Positions 1 through 8,867 of a DNA stretch of 64,000 bases are shown here, in pieces; position 1 is the first letter of the stretch; the number at the start of each line of letters is the position of its first letter. The stretch is from Candidatus Mycobacterium methanotrophicum (lineage in GTDB: Bacteria > Actinomycetota > Actinomycetes > Mycobacteriales > Mycobacteriaceae). Under the pieces are notes generated by a model. It saw nothing but the letters and a program-made list of their open reading frames with translations, searched no databases and was not told the origin of the DNA. The DNA lies in contig NZ_CP097320.1 in assembly GCF_023515995.1 (NCBI RefSeq), positions 4,650,001 to 4,714,000 on the forward strand, written 5' to 3'. The translations under genes were made by a program, and so were the position numbers.

Positions 1-360
1 CGCGCCGCCGGGCGCGGCTGGGCACCGGCCACCACCGCCAGCGTCTGCGACGATCACAAGGCCTACTACCCGGGCGCTACCCCGATTCACCTGCGGATCA
101 CCGGCGACCAAACCAGCGGGTTGCTGCTCGGGGCCCAGCTCGTCGGACACCGCAGCGCCGAAATCGCCAAACGCGTCGACACCTACGCCGCCGCACTGTT
201 TCACGCCATGACCGTCGAGGCCGTCAGCGAACTCGACCTGTCCTACACCCCGCCGCTCGGATCACCCTGGGACGCTGTGCAACTCGCCACCCAACAGTGG
301 GTGCGCGACCATCACCCGGCCCCCCGGCCAGGCGCACCACAACAGGCTGCTGCTCTGTAG
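1..360 (+). CDS. FAD-dependent pyridine nucleotide-disulfide oxidoreductase, C-terminal part (5' end outside window)
   Basis: The frame is open from base 1 to a TAG at 358-360 and gives 119 residues. They match the C-terminal dimerisation domain of CoA-disulfide-reductase-like NAD(P)H/FAD oxidoreductases: a beta strand HLRITGD, then LLGAQLVGH, then an AEIAKRVD helix and a LDLSYTPPLGSPWDAV tail, which is typical of the family. The FAD and NAD domains and the active-site cysteine would lie upstream. The enzyme would be cytosolic and reduce a disulfide or persulfide substrate, but the substrate cannot be told from this end. It looks intact as far as it goes. Confidence 0.75.
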   Translation, partial: RAAGRGWAPATTASVCDDHKAYYPGATPIHLRITGDQTSGLLLGAQLVGHRSAEIAKRVDTYAAALFHAMTVEAVSELDLSYTPPLGSPWDAVQLATQQWVRDHHPAPRPGAPQQAAAL

Positions 361-595
361 GCGATCTCGATCGCAGCGAAGGTCAGTCGTGGGCCCGAAA
401 CCGCTCGCTAACCCCGTTTTCCGCACAGATCGAGCGTAGGGCCTGATTTCAGGGGCGGGCTGCCGCGCGTCGTTGCTGTGGTAATCCGTCGCGGGAGCCG
501 AGTGTTGGATTCCGATGGGCATGGTTGGTGGCCTCGACGGATGGTGTGTGGCGTGAGTATATACGGCCAACCCGCGCAACTGTGATGGAGCCGGC
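361..595. other. Non-coding gap before an IS fragment
   Basis: No credible gene is seen. The right part directly precedes the IS1634-type transposase start and may include the end of that element, but no matching opposite end exists in the window, so the boundary cannot be fixed. Confidence 0.4.
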
Positions 596-955
596 GTGTA
601 CGTTAAGCGCCACACGGTGGTCAAAGGCGACAGGCGTTACGTGTATCTGCGGCTGGTCGAAGCGTATCGGGACGGCGACGGGCAGGTGCGCCACCGGGTG
701 CTGCAAACGCTGGGCAGCGAGGACGAGCTGAAAGCGTCGGGCCAACTCGAGCAGCCGGCGGCCTCGTTCGCGCGGCTGTATCCCCCGCCGGTCGGCCCTC
801 GCCGCCACGTCGGGCCGCTGCTGCTGGTCCGCCATTACCTGGCCCGGCTGGACCTGGTCGAACTCATCGACGCGGCAGCCCCGATGCGGGGGCGGGCCAT
901 GCTGACCCACGGGCAGGTGATCGCCGCGCTGGTGGCCAACCGGCGATCTCCCGGA
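596..955 (+). pseudogene. IS1634-family transposase, N-terminal fragment
   Basis: A GTG-started frame begins VYVKRHTVVKGDRRYVYLRL and continues with RHRVLQTLGSEDEL, the usual start of IS1634/IS1549-type transposases of actinobacteria. About 120 residues remain, up to VIAALVANR. At about 955 the sequence changes abruptly to AT-richer DNA with coding character on the other strand, so the DDE catalytic domain (some 350-400 residues) is missing. No terminal inverted repeat pair is present. This is a dead remnant and shows that foreign DNA was joined here. Confidence 0.75.
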
Positions 956-966
956 CGGGGAGGAGG

Positions 967-1195
967 AAATAATTTATTAAGTATCCACAAGAAATCCGGG
1001 AATGCAGTTATCACTGCCGAAAATTGGCGCATCGTCATTCGTTCATGCATGGCGAACGTCACCGACTGGATGAGTTCCGGGGCGGAGGCGCCGAAAATAT
1101 GCGCGCCTTTAATCAGCCCCGTTTGGGCATCGAAAATGACTTTTGCGATCCCTACGGGTTCTCCCATGACGAGAGCCGCTGGGCAGATGTGGCGA
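967..1195 (-). pseudogene. Dihydrolipoamide dehydrogenase / mercuric reductase-like C-terminal fragment
   Basis: Read on the minus strand, about 75 residues resemble the start of the dimerisation domain of class I pyridine nucleotide-disulfide oxidoreductases: ALVMGEPVG, AKVIFDAQTGLIKGAHIFG, APELIQSVTFAMHERMT. The piece is bounded by unrelated sequence on both sides and has no start, flavin domains or natural stop. Its base composition is lower in GC than the neighbours (for example AATAATTTATTAAG at its edge), which suggests an origin outside the mycobacterial core. The original substrate cannot be inferred. Confidence 0.6.
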
Positions 1196-1201
1196 TACTC
1201 T

Positions 1202-1930
1202 ACCTTGTGCACGCCCGTCACGGTCACGAGGATTTCGACGCTACGCGATGGGTGGTCAGCGCCGGCGGACGCATAGCAGTCACGGTGTGGGTCGAAGATT
1301 TCGTCCTTGTTCCAGTCGACCGCCCAGCTGCACCGGGCCTGTAGCGGTGAGACATCGAGCGACCGTTCGTGCCCGTGCGGCCAGCTGGGCCAGCGCAGCA
1401 CTGGAATACGTTAGCGACTTGAGGATCGACTTCCGACAATTTGTTGTCAATGACGCGAGCTAGTGGCAGGCTTGAGCCGCACCGGGTCACCAGTGCAGAT
1501 CCTCGTCCGAATGTGGACTAAAGGGCGCTCGCGTCGAGCGGAAAGATGTTGCGCCGCAACGACGATGGTGAACGCAGATACCTCGTCTCGAGCCGAGACC
1601 AAAGGGCGAAGCCATCGGCAGATTGACGCGAGGGATCCGGGGCGCGGCGGTCGGAGCTAGATGGCAGACCGCTACTTTGTGCGACCCGAAGGGCCACCGC
1701 GGCCGGGCGAAGTCCCGGCTGCGGCGTAGCCCACTTGGTCGAATCACCCGCTGAGACCCTGGCCACGCTGAAGCACGGCGAGCACGTCCGTTACCGGCGC
1801 GCGTGTGCGCAGACGACGTGGCGCGGTCTCGCAGCACTGCGCAGACACCGACCGCAGCTGATCGGGTGGTGGCACCGGGGACGAAGCCCGGCTAGACTCA
1901 ATGCCAGGAAGTTAAGGGTGTGACTATTGA
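1202..1930. other. About 730 bases with no recognisable gene
   Basis: Short open frames exist on both strands but none has a family signature, convincing codon use or a ribosome binding site. It lies between the oxidoreductase fragment and the IS4-type element and is best read as decayed DNA. Confidence 0.45.
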
Positions 1931-1978
1931 GTCAAGCGCGACACGCGGGGCATTCGGGGCTGTTGCGGTGAGATAGGT

Positions 1979-2031
1979 GCGGCTCCTGGTAGAAGAACGA
2001 TCGCCAAGATCACGTTCTACCGAGGAGCCGC
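1979..2031. repeat. Near-perfect stem-loop just upstream of the IS4 transposase
   Basis: The left arm GCGGCTCCTGGTAGAA (1979-1994) pairs with the right arm TTCTACCGAGGAGCCGC (2015-2031) except for one bulged base, with a 20-base loop. It lies between the IS end and the transposase start. Such hairpins often shield IS genes from outside transcription, but that role is inferred from position. Confidence 0.65.
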
Positions 2032-2048
2032 GATGCCGGGATTGTGCC

Positions 2049-3445
2049 ATGCCCGTCGAGCCCGGGGCCGGGCGTGATGCCCGCGCCGCGATGAGGCGGG
2101 TTGTCGAGACCGTGACCAGGACGGTCACCGTCGCGGCTGGCGTGTTCGCGCCCGGGCACCTGGGTGAGCTGACCCGGCAGGCGCCGTTCGAGTTGGTGGA
2201 TTCGGTGTTGGAGCAGGCCCGGGCCGCCGAGCGGCGGTTGCGGGAGCTGCCGTCGCGGGTGGGGGTGTATTTCGATCTGGCGCTGGGCCTATACCCCGGG
2301 CTGGGATACCGCAAGGTGTGGGACAAGCTGACCTGCGCCCTGGATCCGGGATCGGCGGCGCCCTCGGCCACGGCGCTGCGCGCCCTGCGGCGCCGCCTCG
2401 GCCCGGCGCCGGTGCAGGCGCTGTTCGAGGTGCTGGCCGAACGGTGGCCTTCGACGGCTGTGTCTCGACCAAAGTCCCCGACACCGCGGCGAACCGGTCC
2501 TTAGCTGGGCAAGCTGAACGCTGCGCGCGGGGTCACCGGGTATCCGGTGGCGGAGCTGATGACGCTGGTCGAGACCGGCACCCGCGCCCTGCTCGGCGCG
2601 GTGTTCGGGCCGCCCGCGACCGGGGAGACCGACTACGCGCGCAGGCTGCTGCACCTGCTCGACGACACCATGCTGGTGCTGTGCGACCGCGGCTTTGACG
2701 CTGGCGACTTCCTCACCGAGGTGACCGGCGCCGGCGCCGCGTTCCTGACCCGGCTGTGCGCCACCCGCCGCCTGCCGGTGCTGACTCGCCTCCGCGACGG
2801 CTCCTACCTGTCCACAATCGCCGCATCGAAGACACTGACGGTGCGGATCATCACCGCCGAGGTCACCGTCACCTGCGCCGACGGCACCCGCTACACCGCG
2901 ACCTACCGGCCGGCCGCCACCCTGCTCGATCCGCGCCGGTATCCCGCCGCGGCGCTGATCGCGCTCTATCACCAACGGTGGGAACACGAGATCGCCTACC
3001 TGGCGCTGCGGCACACCCTCTGCCAACACCGGGTGCTGCGATCCGGCGACCCGGGCGGGCTGACCCAGGAGATGTGGGGCCTGCCCGCGCTCTACCAGGC
3101 GCTGCGCATCGCCATGCTGGACGCGATCGAATCCGTCCCCGGCGCCGACCCCGACCGGGCCAGCTTCACCACCGCCCTGGAAACAGCCAAAGACCAGCTC
3201 GTCACCGCCGGAAACATCATCCCCGACGACGTCGACCTCGTCGGTGACATCGGCCGCGCCGTCCTCGACGACCCGCTCTCGCCCCGACGGCCCCGCACCA
3301 GCGTCCGCAAGGTCAAATCCCCGCTCTCGAAATACCACAAGAAGGACCCCTACCGGCCCGAACGCAGCACCCCGATCACCAGCCTCACCGTCGCCATCAA
3401 CGACCCCGAACCGAAAGCCGCGACACGCCAACCGAAATGCTTGAC
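2049..3445 (+). pseudogene. IS4-family transposase, frameshifted
   Basis: The N-terminal region (VFAPGHLGELTRQAPFELVD, then DLALGLYPGLGYRKVWDKL) matches the IS4 transposase N-terminal domain. The rest, in another frame, has the DDE region with CDRGFDAGDFL and the YHQRWEHEIAYLALRHTL block carrying the catalytic Glu. Between them at about 2440-2515 the reading passes through all three frames: LFEVLA, then a small loss, then RTVAFDGCVSTKVPDTAANR, then GKLNAARGVTGYPVAELM. At least two frameshifting changes and a small deletion have therefore killed the gene. All catalytic blocks are still recognisable, so decay is recent. Confidence 0.8.
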
Positions 3446-4182
3446 CAGAGCTTGCGGAATGTGTTGCGCATGTCGAGCACACGCTCACGCGCGTCGTGAT
3501 CCCGCACCACATTCCATGCGAAACGCAGCGCGCGCAAAAGCCCTTCGTCGGCGATCACCCGGCGTGGCTCCAACAGCAGCAACGGCGCGAATGACACCGC
3601 GTCGACCCGGAAGCCCGCCTCGGTGAGCAGCTGCCGCCACTCGGCGGCCCTGAGCGGATCGACGGTGGCCTTGATCGAGCGGTTCAGGGCCTGGCGAACC
3701 TCGGATTTGGTGTCGTCGTCGATTCCGTCTTGCAGCACCATGTCATGGATGGCAAAACGACCACCCGGCCGAAGCATGCGGTAAGCCTCGCGTGCGACTT
3801 CGGCCTTGTGAGCATCGGTCTGCATGGTCAGTATCCCCTCGCCGACCACCACGTCGGCACTGGCATCGGGCAACCCGGTGTGAGCGGCCTCCCCCTGGAT
3901 GGCGCGGCCCCGTTCGCCGACGGCCGCGCGGGTCAACGCCGCCGCGTCGTCGTCGAATTCGACGGCGACGTAGCTGGCGGGCTTGCGGTTCAAGACCGCC
4001 ATCGCGGTTATGCCAAGACCCGGTGCCAGCTCAACCACATCGGCTCCCGGCAGCCCCGCCCCGGAGAGCATTCGTTCGGTTAGCTCACGGCCTCCGGGCC
4101 GCAGCACGCGTTTGCCCAGCCTGGCCAGCAGCCAGTGCCCGGGTAGGTCAATCGTCTTTTGTCCCGACATCGGGAGTTCCAT
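3397..4182 (-). CDS. SAM-dependent class I methyltransferase, 3' end altered by an IS
   Basis: This 261-residue protein has the Rossmann methyltransferase pattern: VVELAPGLGITAMAV (motif I, SAM binding), an acidic strand end VAVEFDDDA, the LPDASADVVVGEGILTM region (motif IV) and MLRPGGRFAIHD (post-motif loop). It would methylate a small molecule; the substrate is unknown. The start could be ATG 4182 or, with a better-spaced GGA, ATG 4170 (MSGQKTIDL). The last residues after MRNTFRKLW come from the adjacent IS4-type element, so the native C-terminus is lost. The fold core is complete, so it may still work. It is divergent from the osmC-nifJ remnants. Confidence 0.7.
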   Translation of the reverse strand: MELPMSGQKTIDLPGHWLLARLGKRVLRPGGRELTERMLSGAGLPGADVVELAPGLGITAMAVLNRKPASYVAVEFDDDAAALTRAAVGERGRAIQGEAAHTGLPDASADVVVGEGILTMQTDAHKAEVAREAYRMLRPGGRFAIHDMVLQDGIDDDTKSEVRQALNRSIKATVDPLRAAEWRQLLTEAGFRVDAVSFAPLLLLEPRRVIADEGLLRALRFAWNVVRDHDARERVLDMRNTFRKLWSSISVGVSRLSVRGR

Positions 4183-4274
4183 ATAGCCAGGCTAGCCAAT
4201 AGCGCACTTGACCGAAGCACGGTGCAGGTTGGTCGGCGTCACCCGCGCACCGGTGCGGAAGGAAACAAGCCCTA

Positions 4275-4729
4275 ATGTCCGAGCAGGTTGGGCGGTCCTC
4301 GTCGCCGGCGACGGTGTACCGCGTCCGGGCGCACAGCATCGGCGCGGACGGGCCGAGGTGGCTGCCGGCACTGAGACGATCGCCTTCGACGCCAGCTGGG
4401 CCAGCGAGCCGTCGGGGTTGCCGGGCCCGGCGGAGTTGCTCGCGTCGGCGTTCGCGGCGTGCCTACTCAAGAGCCTCGAAAGATCCGGGCAGCTGCTGCC
4501 GTTCCGGTATGACCATGCCGAGGTCGATGTCGCCGCCCGCCGCCAGGACGCGCCACCGAAGTTCGTCGAGATCACCTGGGAGATGCGCCTGGTCACCGAC
4601 GAGCCCCAGCACCACGTGGACCTGCTGGACCGCAACCTGCGCCGGTTCGGCACCGTCTACAACACCCTGGCGGCGGCGTGCGCGATCGAGGGACGGATCC
4701 TCACCACACCGACGTCGGCGAAGGCGTGA
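4275..4729 (+). pseudogene. OsmC-family protein, apparently frameshifted
   Basis: The C-terminal 115 residues (FDASWASEPSGLPGPAELL, FAACLLKSLER, YNTLAAACAIEG) are a clear OsmC/Ohr-like domain with a cysteine in FAACLLK and a second in AAACAIEG, the pair that detoxifies organic peroxides in this family. The matching N-terminus (TVYRVRAHSIG) lies in another frame and joins at about 4350, so one base seems lost or gained there. An alternative start at ATG 4208 gives one continuous 173-residue frame, but its first 50 residues look unrelated to the family. The stop overlaps the GTG of the following nifJ remnant (GTGA), so the two were an operon. A sequencing error cannot be excluded. Confidence 0.65.
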
Positions 4730-5390
4730 GCATCGACACCGCCGCCGCCTCGGCTACGGCGGCACAACACCGCCCGCCGCCCGCCGGTCACGAAGTGGCA
4801 ATGGTGACCGTCGACGCCAACGAAGCGGTCGCGTCGGTGGCCTACCGGCTGAGCGAGGTCGTGGCGATCTACCCGATCACGCCGGCCTCGCCGATGGGTG
4901 AGCACGCCGACGAATGGTCAGCCAAGCAGCGGCCCAACCTGTGGGGGACGGTGCCCCAGGTTGTGGAGATGCAGTCGGAAGCCGGTGCCGCCGGCGCGGT
5001 GCACGGGGCGCTGCAGGGCGGCGCGCTGGTGACGACGTTCACCGCGTCGCAGGGGCTGCTGCTGATGCTGCCCAACCTCTACAAAATCGCCGGCGAACTG
5101 ACTGCGTGCTGCATCCATGTGGCGGCCCGCAGCATCGCCGCCCATGCGTTGTCGATCTTCGGGGACCACTCCGACGTGATGGCCGCCCGCCCGACCGGAT
5201 AGGCGCTGCTGGCATCCGGGTCGCCGCAGGAGGCGCAGGATCTCGCCGCCATCGGCCATGCGGCCACCTTGGTCACCCGGGTCCCGTTCCTGCACTTCTT
5301 CGACGGCTTCCGCACCTCGCACGAGATGCAAAAGATCGGCGCCCTCGACGACGACACGCTGATGGCCCTGATCGACGCGGCCCGAAAAGT
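4726..5390 (+). pseudogene. nifJ: Pyruvate:ferredoxin (flavodoxin) oxidoreductase, N-terminal remnant
   Basis: From GTG 4726 the frame reads VTVDANEAVASVAYRLSE, then AIYPITPASPMGEHADEW, VVEMQSEAGAAGAVHGAL and FTASQGLLLMLPNLYKIAGE: domain I of pyruvate:ferredoxin oxidoreductase, a thiamine-diphosphate iron-sulfur enzyme of about 1200 residues. A TAG at 5200-5202 (TG-stop-ALLASGSPQEAQDL) interrupts the frame where the family has a codon. Homology resumes in frame (FLHFFDGFRTSHEMQKI) and then ends at about 5390. About 80 percent of the gene is gone, so the enzyme cannot be made. The 130 bases that follow show nothing recognisable. Confidence 0.85.
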
Positions 5391-5752
5391 CTGTTGTTTC
5401 ACCCGGGCAGAGAGGCGCTGCGCTTACTCAAAGCCGCCGAACAGCAAAGCCTGTACGCGCTCTGGGCGCTGACACTGCGATGAGCCTGCCTTGACGAGTT
5501 GAACGGTCCATAACGGTTTGCTCACGCTTCGGTCAGGAGCCGGGTCAGATAGAAGGGTTCGACCGGTCCGACTTCGACTCCAGCTCCCACAGGACCGAAG
5601 GCTTCCTGCATCCGGGCGTCGAGATGGGAGTTTTCATGATCCCAGACGGACTCCCACACGCCATGCATCAGATAGGCCCGCAATCCTCCATCGGGGGTTG
5701 TGTTGCGCAGGATCTCAGTCGAAAGCGCCTTGCGGTAAAGTCGATTATTGAC

Positions 5753-6689
5753 GTTTTCTCAGTAATTTCCGCGTTGGAGAGTCGATAGTACGATCGCGGC
5801 GGCAACAACTGCGCCAATCCTGGTTGGACACAGGCGGATTCGACGGAGGCAGCGCCAACGCTGTTTGAGTTCGGCGTTGGCGCGTTCACCGATGGCACGC
5901 GCCGCGGTGAGCAGCATGTTGTAGCTCTGATTCTCCACGGCCAGGCCGCGGCCCTTGACCGGAGTGTGCACCCCGATCCCCGCTCCTTCGTAGCCCTTGT
6001 CGGCCAGCGTCGGCACCCCGTCGGCCGCGGACTTGTACAGCGCGCCCAGGCAGTGCGCGCGGGCGGCGGTGATGTCGTGCACGCTGCCCGGCTCGACCTC
6101 GCTCGACCACACCGGGAACCCGCCCGGGTCGGCCAGTATCTGCACATTGCCGCCCTGGGTTTTGTGCTTGCCCGAATACCACCGGTGATGGCCGGCCTCG
6201 TTGCGCTCGTCCACCCGGTCGATGGCGATCAGCGTCCCGTCCAGCGTCACGTGCGACCACTGTTCGGCCTTGGCCCGGTCGAGCACTTCGTGCAGGTCAG
6301 GAGCTTGTTCGGCGATCACGTCGATCGCCTCGTGCAGATAGCGGTAGCTGGTGGAGATCGGCAGCCCGGCCTCCATCGCCAACAACCGGATCGGGGCGTC
6401 GTCGCGGAACCACCGCAGCACCAGCTTGGCCTGCGTGCGCACCGTACCCGACCGCCGCCCGGCCCGCGTTCTGATCTCGCGCCGGTGAACGTGCAGCAGC
6501 GCGGTCACATGCAGCAGGGTTTCCTCCGGCACGTCGCAGATGGCAGAGTAGGTGAACACGTGGGGTCCTTTGCAGCGGAGCGGGTTTCCTCGTCGAAACC
6601 GAATCCTTGAGCAAGGACCCCACGCCCAGCCACTACGACACGCCGAAAACTCCAGTCACACCAGACTCACGAGCCCCAAGTGAGAAAAC
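5753..6689 (-). mobile_element. Complete IS5-family (ISL2-like) insertion sequence, copy 1
   Basis: This 937-bp element is bounded by 9-bp terminal inverted repeats: GTTTTCTCA at 5753-5761 and TGAGAAAAC at 6681-6689. It contains one full transposase. Exact removal of 5753-6689 restores an uninterrupted frame in the host gene (codons for KNE joined to VNNRLY), so no target duplication is apparent. The right end matches the start of a second, truncated copy at 8868. Confidence 0.85.
5759..6559 (-). CDS. IS5-family transposase
   Basis: This 266-residue protein starts at GTG 6559. It has an N-terminal helix-turn-helix region (AKLVLRWFRDDAPIRLLAMEAGLPISTSYRYLHEAID) and a DDE_Tnp_4-type nuclease core: HVTLDGTLIAIDRV (first Asp), ALYKSAADGVPTLADKGYEG (second Asp region) and GERANAELKQRWRCL (Glu). 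The stop codon lies inside the left terminal repeat, as is common in compact IS elements. It looks intact and able to act on its own ends and on the matching end at 8868. Confidence 0.88.
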   Translation of the reverse strand: MFTYSAICDVPEETLLHVTALLHVHRREIRTRAGRRSGTVRTQAKLVLRWFRDDAPIRLLAMEAGLPISTSYRYLHEAIDVIAEQAPDLHEVLDRAKAEQWSHVTLDGTLIAIDRVDERNEAGHHRWYSGKHKTQGGNVQILADPGGFPVWSSEVEPGSVHDITAARAHCLGALYKSAADGVPTLADKGYEGAGIGVHTPVKGRGLAVENQSYNMLLTAARAIGERANAELKQRWRCLRRIRLCPTRIGAVVAAAIVLSTLQRGNY

Positions 6690-7261
6690 CTCATTCTTGC
6701 TGCCGGGCTGGCCGATGCCGCCTGGATCATCAATTGGCTGATAAGTTTCTTGTGCGACCTCAAGAAGCGGGAGAACCAGTTTTTCCCATTCGAGGTGTCC
6801 GGCATCCGCGACCGTGACATGATTACCGACCGTCACGGTGTCGCGCTCAGGGGCCTCCACGGGATGACGCAGAAAGTGCGTCATTTCCGGCTGCGTCACG
6901 TAGATGCCCGCGCGGTCGCCGGCGGCGATGGTGTGAAAAACGCCGCGATAGACACTCATGGGCCGGGGAGATTTGACCACCCCGGTCGGCGTTTGCGTTA
7001 CAGCATGAAGGAACGGCAGGATCACTCGGTCGAAGTCCGCGTCGATCTGCGATGCTTGGAGTTGCGTGGAATCGGCAAAGCGAATGAACAGCGAATAAAA
7101 ATAAGGCTGCGAATGGTCTCTGACGCCGTCGAGATACGCTTCGGCAAGGATCCCTTTATAAGCCTCGGGGTAGTTCTTCACCATGGTCGAATCGCCGCTC
7201 ATCTGCTTGAGCATGAGGCTCAGAAAACCCTGGCTCCTTGCACCATGCCGACGCCCGCTCC

Positions 7262-8743
7262 GTTATAGCGGCTCTTCAATTTTAAACGGGCAGTTGTGAT
7301 TTCGCTCACATAGAGCGTGTCGCTGCATAAGGAGGCCCTTGGCCTTCCGAAGTCTGAAGTTGCGAATTACTCAGGCGAAGGAAGGAAGCCAAGGGCCGTG
7401 ATCGACGGTACGACATTGTTGTTTGGGCTGCCAGGTGTACAGGTTGAGCGTGTCGAGCGCTGGGCAGATGGGACGCGGGTGGTGCACGTGGTGACCGCGA
7501 GCGAGACCGCGGCGGCGTGCCCGTCGTGCGGGGTGGTGTCCACCTCGGTGAAGGAGCGGGTGAGCGCCTCGCCGCGTGACATCCCCTACGGCGAAGACCG
7601 AATCATGCTGCGCTGGAACAAGACCCGGTGGCGCTGCCGGGAAGACTATTGCGAGAAGTCCTCGTTCACCGAGGCCATCGCGCAGGTGCCGCCGCGGGCG
7701 CGCACCACCGGGCGGTTGCGCGCCGCGATCGGTAAGGCGATCGGGGATGCGGCCCGCTCGGTGGCCGAGGTCGCTTCCGCCCATCAGGTGTCGTGGCCGA
7801 CCGCCCACCGCGCCTTCGTCGCCCACGCCGAGGCGCTGCTGGCCGAACCCGAGCCGGTCCGGGTGCTCGGCATCGACGAAACACGGCGCGGAAAGCCCCG
7901 CTGGCAGCGGTGCGCCACCACGGGCCGCTGGGTGCGGGTCGACCCGTGGGACACCGGGTTCGTCGATGTGGCCGGCGATCAGGGCCTGCTGGGGCAGCGC
8001 GAGGGCCGCACCGGCGCCGCGGTGATCGACTGGCTGCGCGAACGCAGCGAGGAGTTCCGCGCCGGGATCGAGTTCGTGGCGATCGACCCGGCGGCGGTCT
8101 ACGCGGCGGCGATCCGCACGCCGGGGTTGTTGCCCAATGCGACGCTGGTGGTCGACCATTTCCATTTGGTCAAGCTCGGCAACGACGCGCTGACCAAGGT
8201 GCGCCGCCGCGTCACCTGGGACCTACGCGATCGTCGCGGCCGCACACTCGACCCCGAATGGGCCAACCGGCGCCGCCTGCTGCGTGCCCGGGAACGCCTG
8301 TCGGACAAGAGCTTCGCCAAAATGTGGAACGCGATCCTCGCCGAGGACAACACCGGCCAGATCCTCTCAGCGTGGATCGCCAAAGAAGAACTACGCACCC
8401 TGCTATCGACCGTGCGCGTCGGCGGCGATCCGCACCTGACCCGGCACCGGCTGCACCGCTTCCTGTGTTGGTGCATCGACTCCCAAATCCCCGAACTGCT
8501 CACCCTGGCCACCACCGTCGACACCTGGTGGTCCGAAATCAACGCCTTCATCACCACCGGCATCACCAACGCGGCCACCGAGGGCTACAACCGGCTGGTC
8601 AAACAGGTCAAACGGGCCGCCTGCGGATTCCGCAACACAGAAAACTCGGCCCGCCGGATACGCTTCCACTGCACCCGCAGACAGCGGGCCGCAACCCAGA
8701 CTTCATGCTGATTGCCCGGTCAAAATCGAAGAGCCGTTATAGC
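7262..8743 (+). mobile_element. Complete ISL3-family insertion sequence with 8-bp target duplication
   Basis: The element spans 7270-8735. Its terminal inverted repeats are about 23 bp: the left one begins GGCTCTTCAATTTT (7270) and the right one, reversed, begins GGCTCTTCGATTTT (8735). Each end is flanked by the same 8 bases, GTTATAGC, at 7262-7269 and 8736-8743; 8 bp is the expected duplication size for ISL3. It interrupts the unidentified minus-strand gene after its 35th codon. The intact duplication indicates a recent insertion. Confidence 0.93.
7317..8711 (+). CDS. ISL3-family transposase
   Basis: This transposase is 464 residues from GTG 7317; GTG 7397 (VIDGTTLLFGLPGVQVERVE), behind a GGAAG-type ribosome site, is an attractive alternative start. 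It has the ISL3 N-terminal zinc-binding motif (CPSCGVVSTS ... RCREDYCEKSSF), an HTH region (VAEVASAHQVSWPTAHRAF) and the DDE core: GIDETRRGKPRW, then NATLVVDHFHLVKL, then ITNAATEGYNRLVKQVKR with the Glu. All catalytic blocks are present and the frame is open, so it should be active. It moves the element by cut-and-paste. Confidence 0.9.
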   Translation: MSLHKEALGLPKSEVANYSGEGRKPRAVIDGTTLLFGLPGVQVERVERWADGTRVVHVVTASETAAACPSCGVVSTSVKERVSASPRDIPYGEDRIMLRWNKTRWRCREDYCEKSSFTEAIAQVPPRARTTGRLRAAIGKAIGDAARSVAEVASAHQVSWPTAHRAFVAHAEALLAEPEPVRVLGIDETRRGKPRWQRCATTGRWVRVDPWDTGFVDVAGDQGLLGQREGRTGAAVIDWLRERSEEFRAGIEFVAIDPAAVYAAAIRTPGLLPNATLVVDHFHLVKLGNDALTKVRRRVTWDLRDRRGRTLDPEWANRRRLLRARERLSDKSFAKMWNAILAEDNTGQILSAWIAKEELRTLLSTVRVGGDPHLTRHRLHRFLCWCIDSQIPELLTLATTVDTWWSEINAFITTGITNAATEGYNRLVKQVKRAACGFRNTENSARRIRFHCTRRQRAATQTSC

Positions 8744-8867
8744 CTCCATGGCGGCGTCATGTTCGGGGCCGGCAACGCGAAATTCGAAATAAAGCGTCGC
8801 AGGCCCCTCGGACGCGCCGCGGGCCGCAAGTGTAGCCATTTGTGTCATATTTTCACGGTACGCTGAG

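Larger units (their letters stand above)
1931..3445 (+). mobile_element. Degraded IS4-family insertion sequence
   Basis: The element contains one broken IS4-type transposase gene. Possible ends are the 7-bp inverted match GTCAAGC at 1931-1937 and GCTTGAC at 3439-3445; this is short, so the exact borders are uncertain. The right edge falls inside the 3' end of a methyltransferase gene, whose last residues are replaced by IS sequence. No target duplication is evident. Confidence 0.55.
5522..8848 (-). pseudogene. Unidentified 304-residue protein gene, broken by two insertion sequences and one frameshift
   Basis: Three minus-strand pieces form one gene: 8848-8744, 7269-6690 and 5752-5522. Removing the ISL3-type element with one 8-bp duplicate, the IS5-type element (5753-6689), and one extra T (A-run 7224-7227 on the plus strand) leaves 915 nt, exactly 304 codons plus TGA. 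The product starts MTQMATLAARGASEGPATLY and ends FYLTRLLTEA. An N-terminal FEFRVAGPEHDAAME ... WCKEPGFLSLML and a C-terminal GVWESVWDHENSHLDARM weakly resemble the halves of a dimeric alpha/beta-barrel (ABM-like) protein, but I do not recognise the family. The codon use is less GC-rich than the core genes. A second IS5-type copy starts 20 bp upstream of the start codon, so the promoter is also cut. Confidence 0.7.

Noticed and set aside
1401..1930. Several 60-116 codon frames on both strands
   Set aside because: None has a family match that I recognise, a ribosome site or consistent codon use.
5753..6689. A target-site duplication for IS5-type copy 1
   Set aside because: Flanking bases (GAG and GTC on the host-gene strand) do not match, and exact removal without any duplicate restores the frame.
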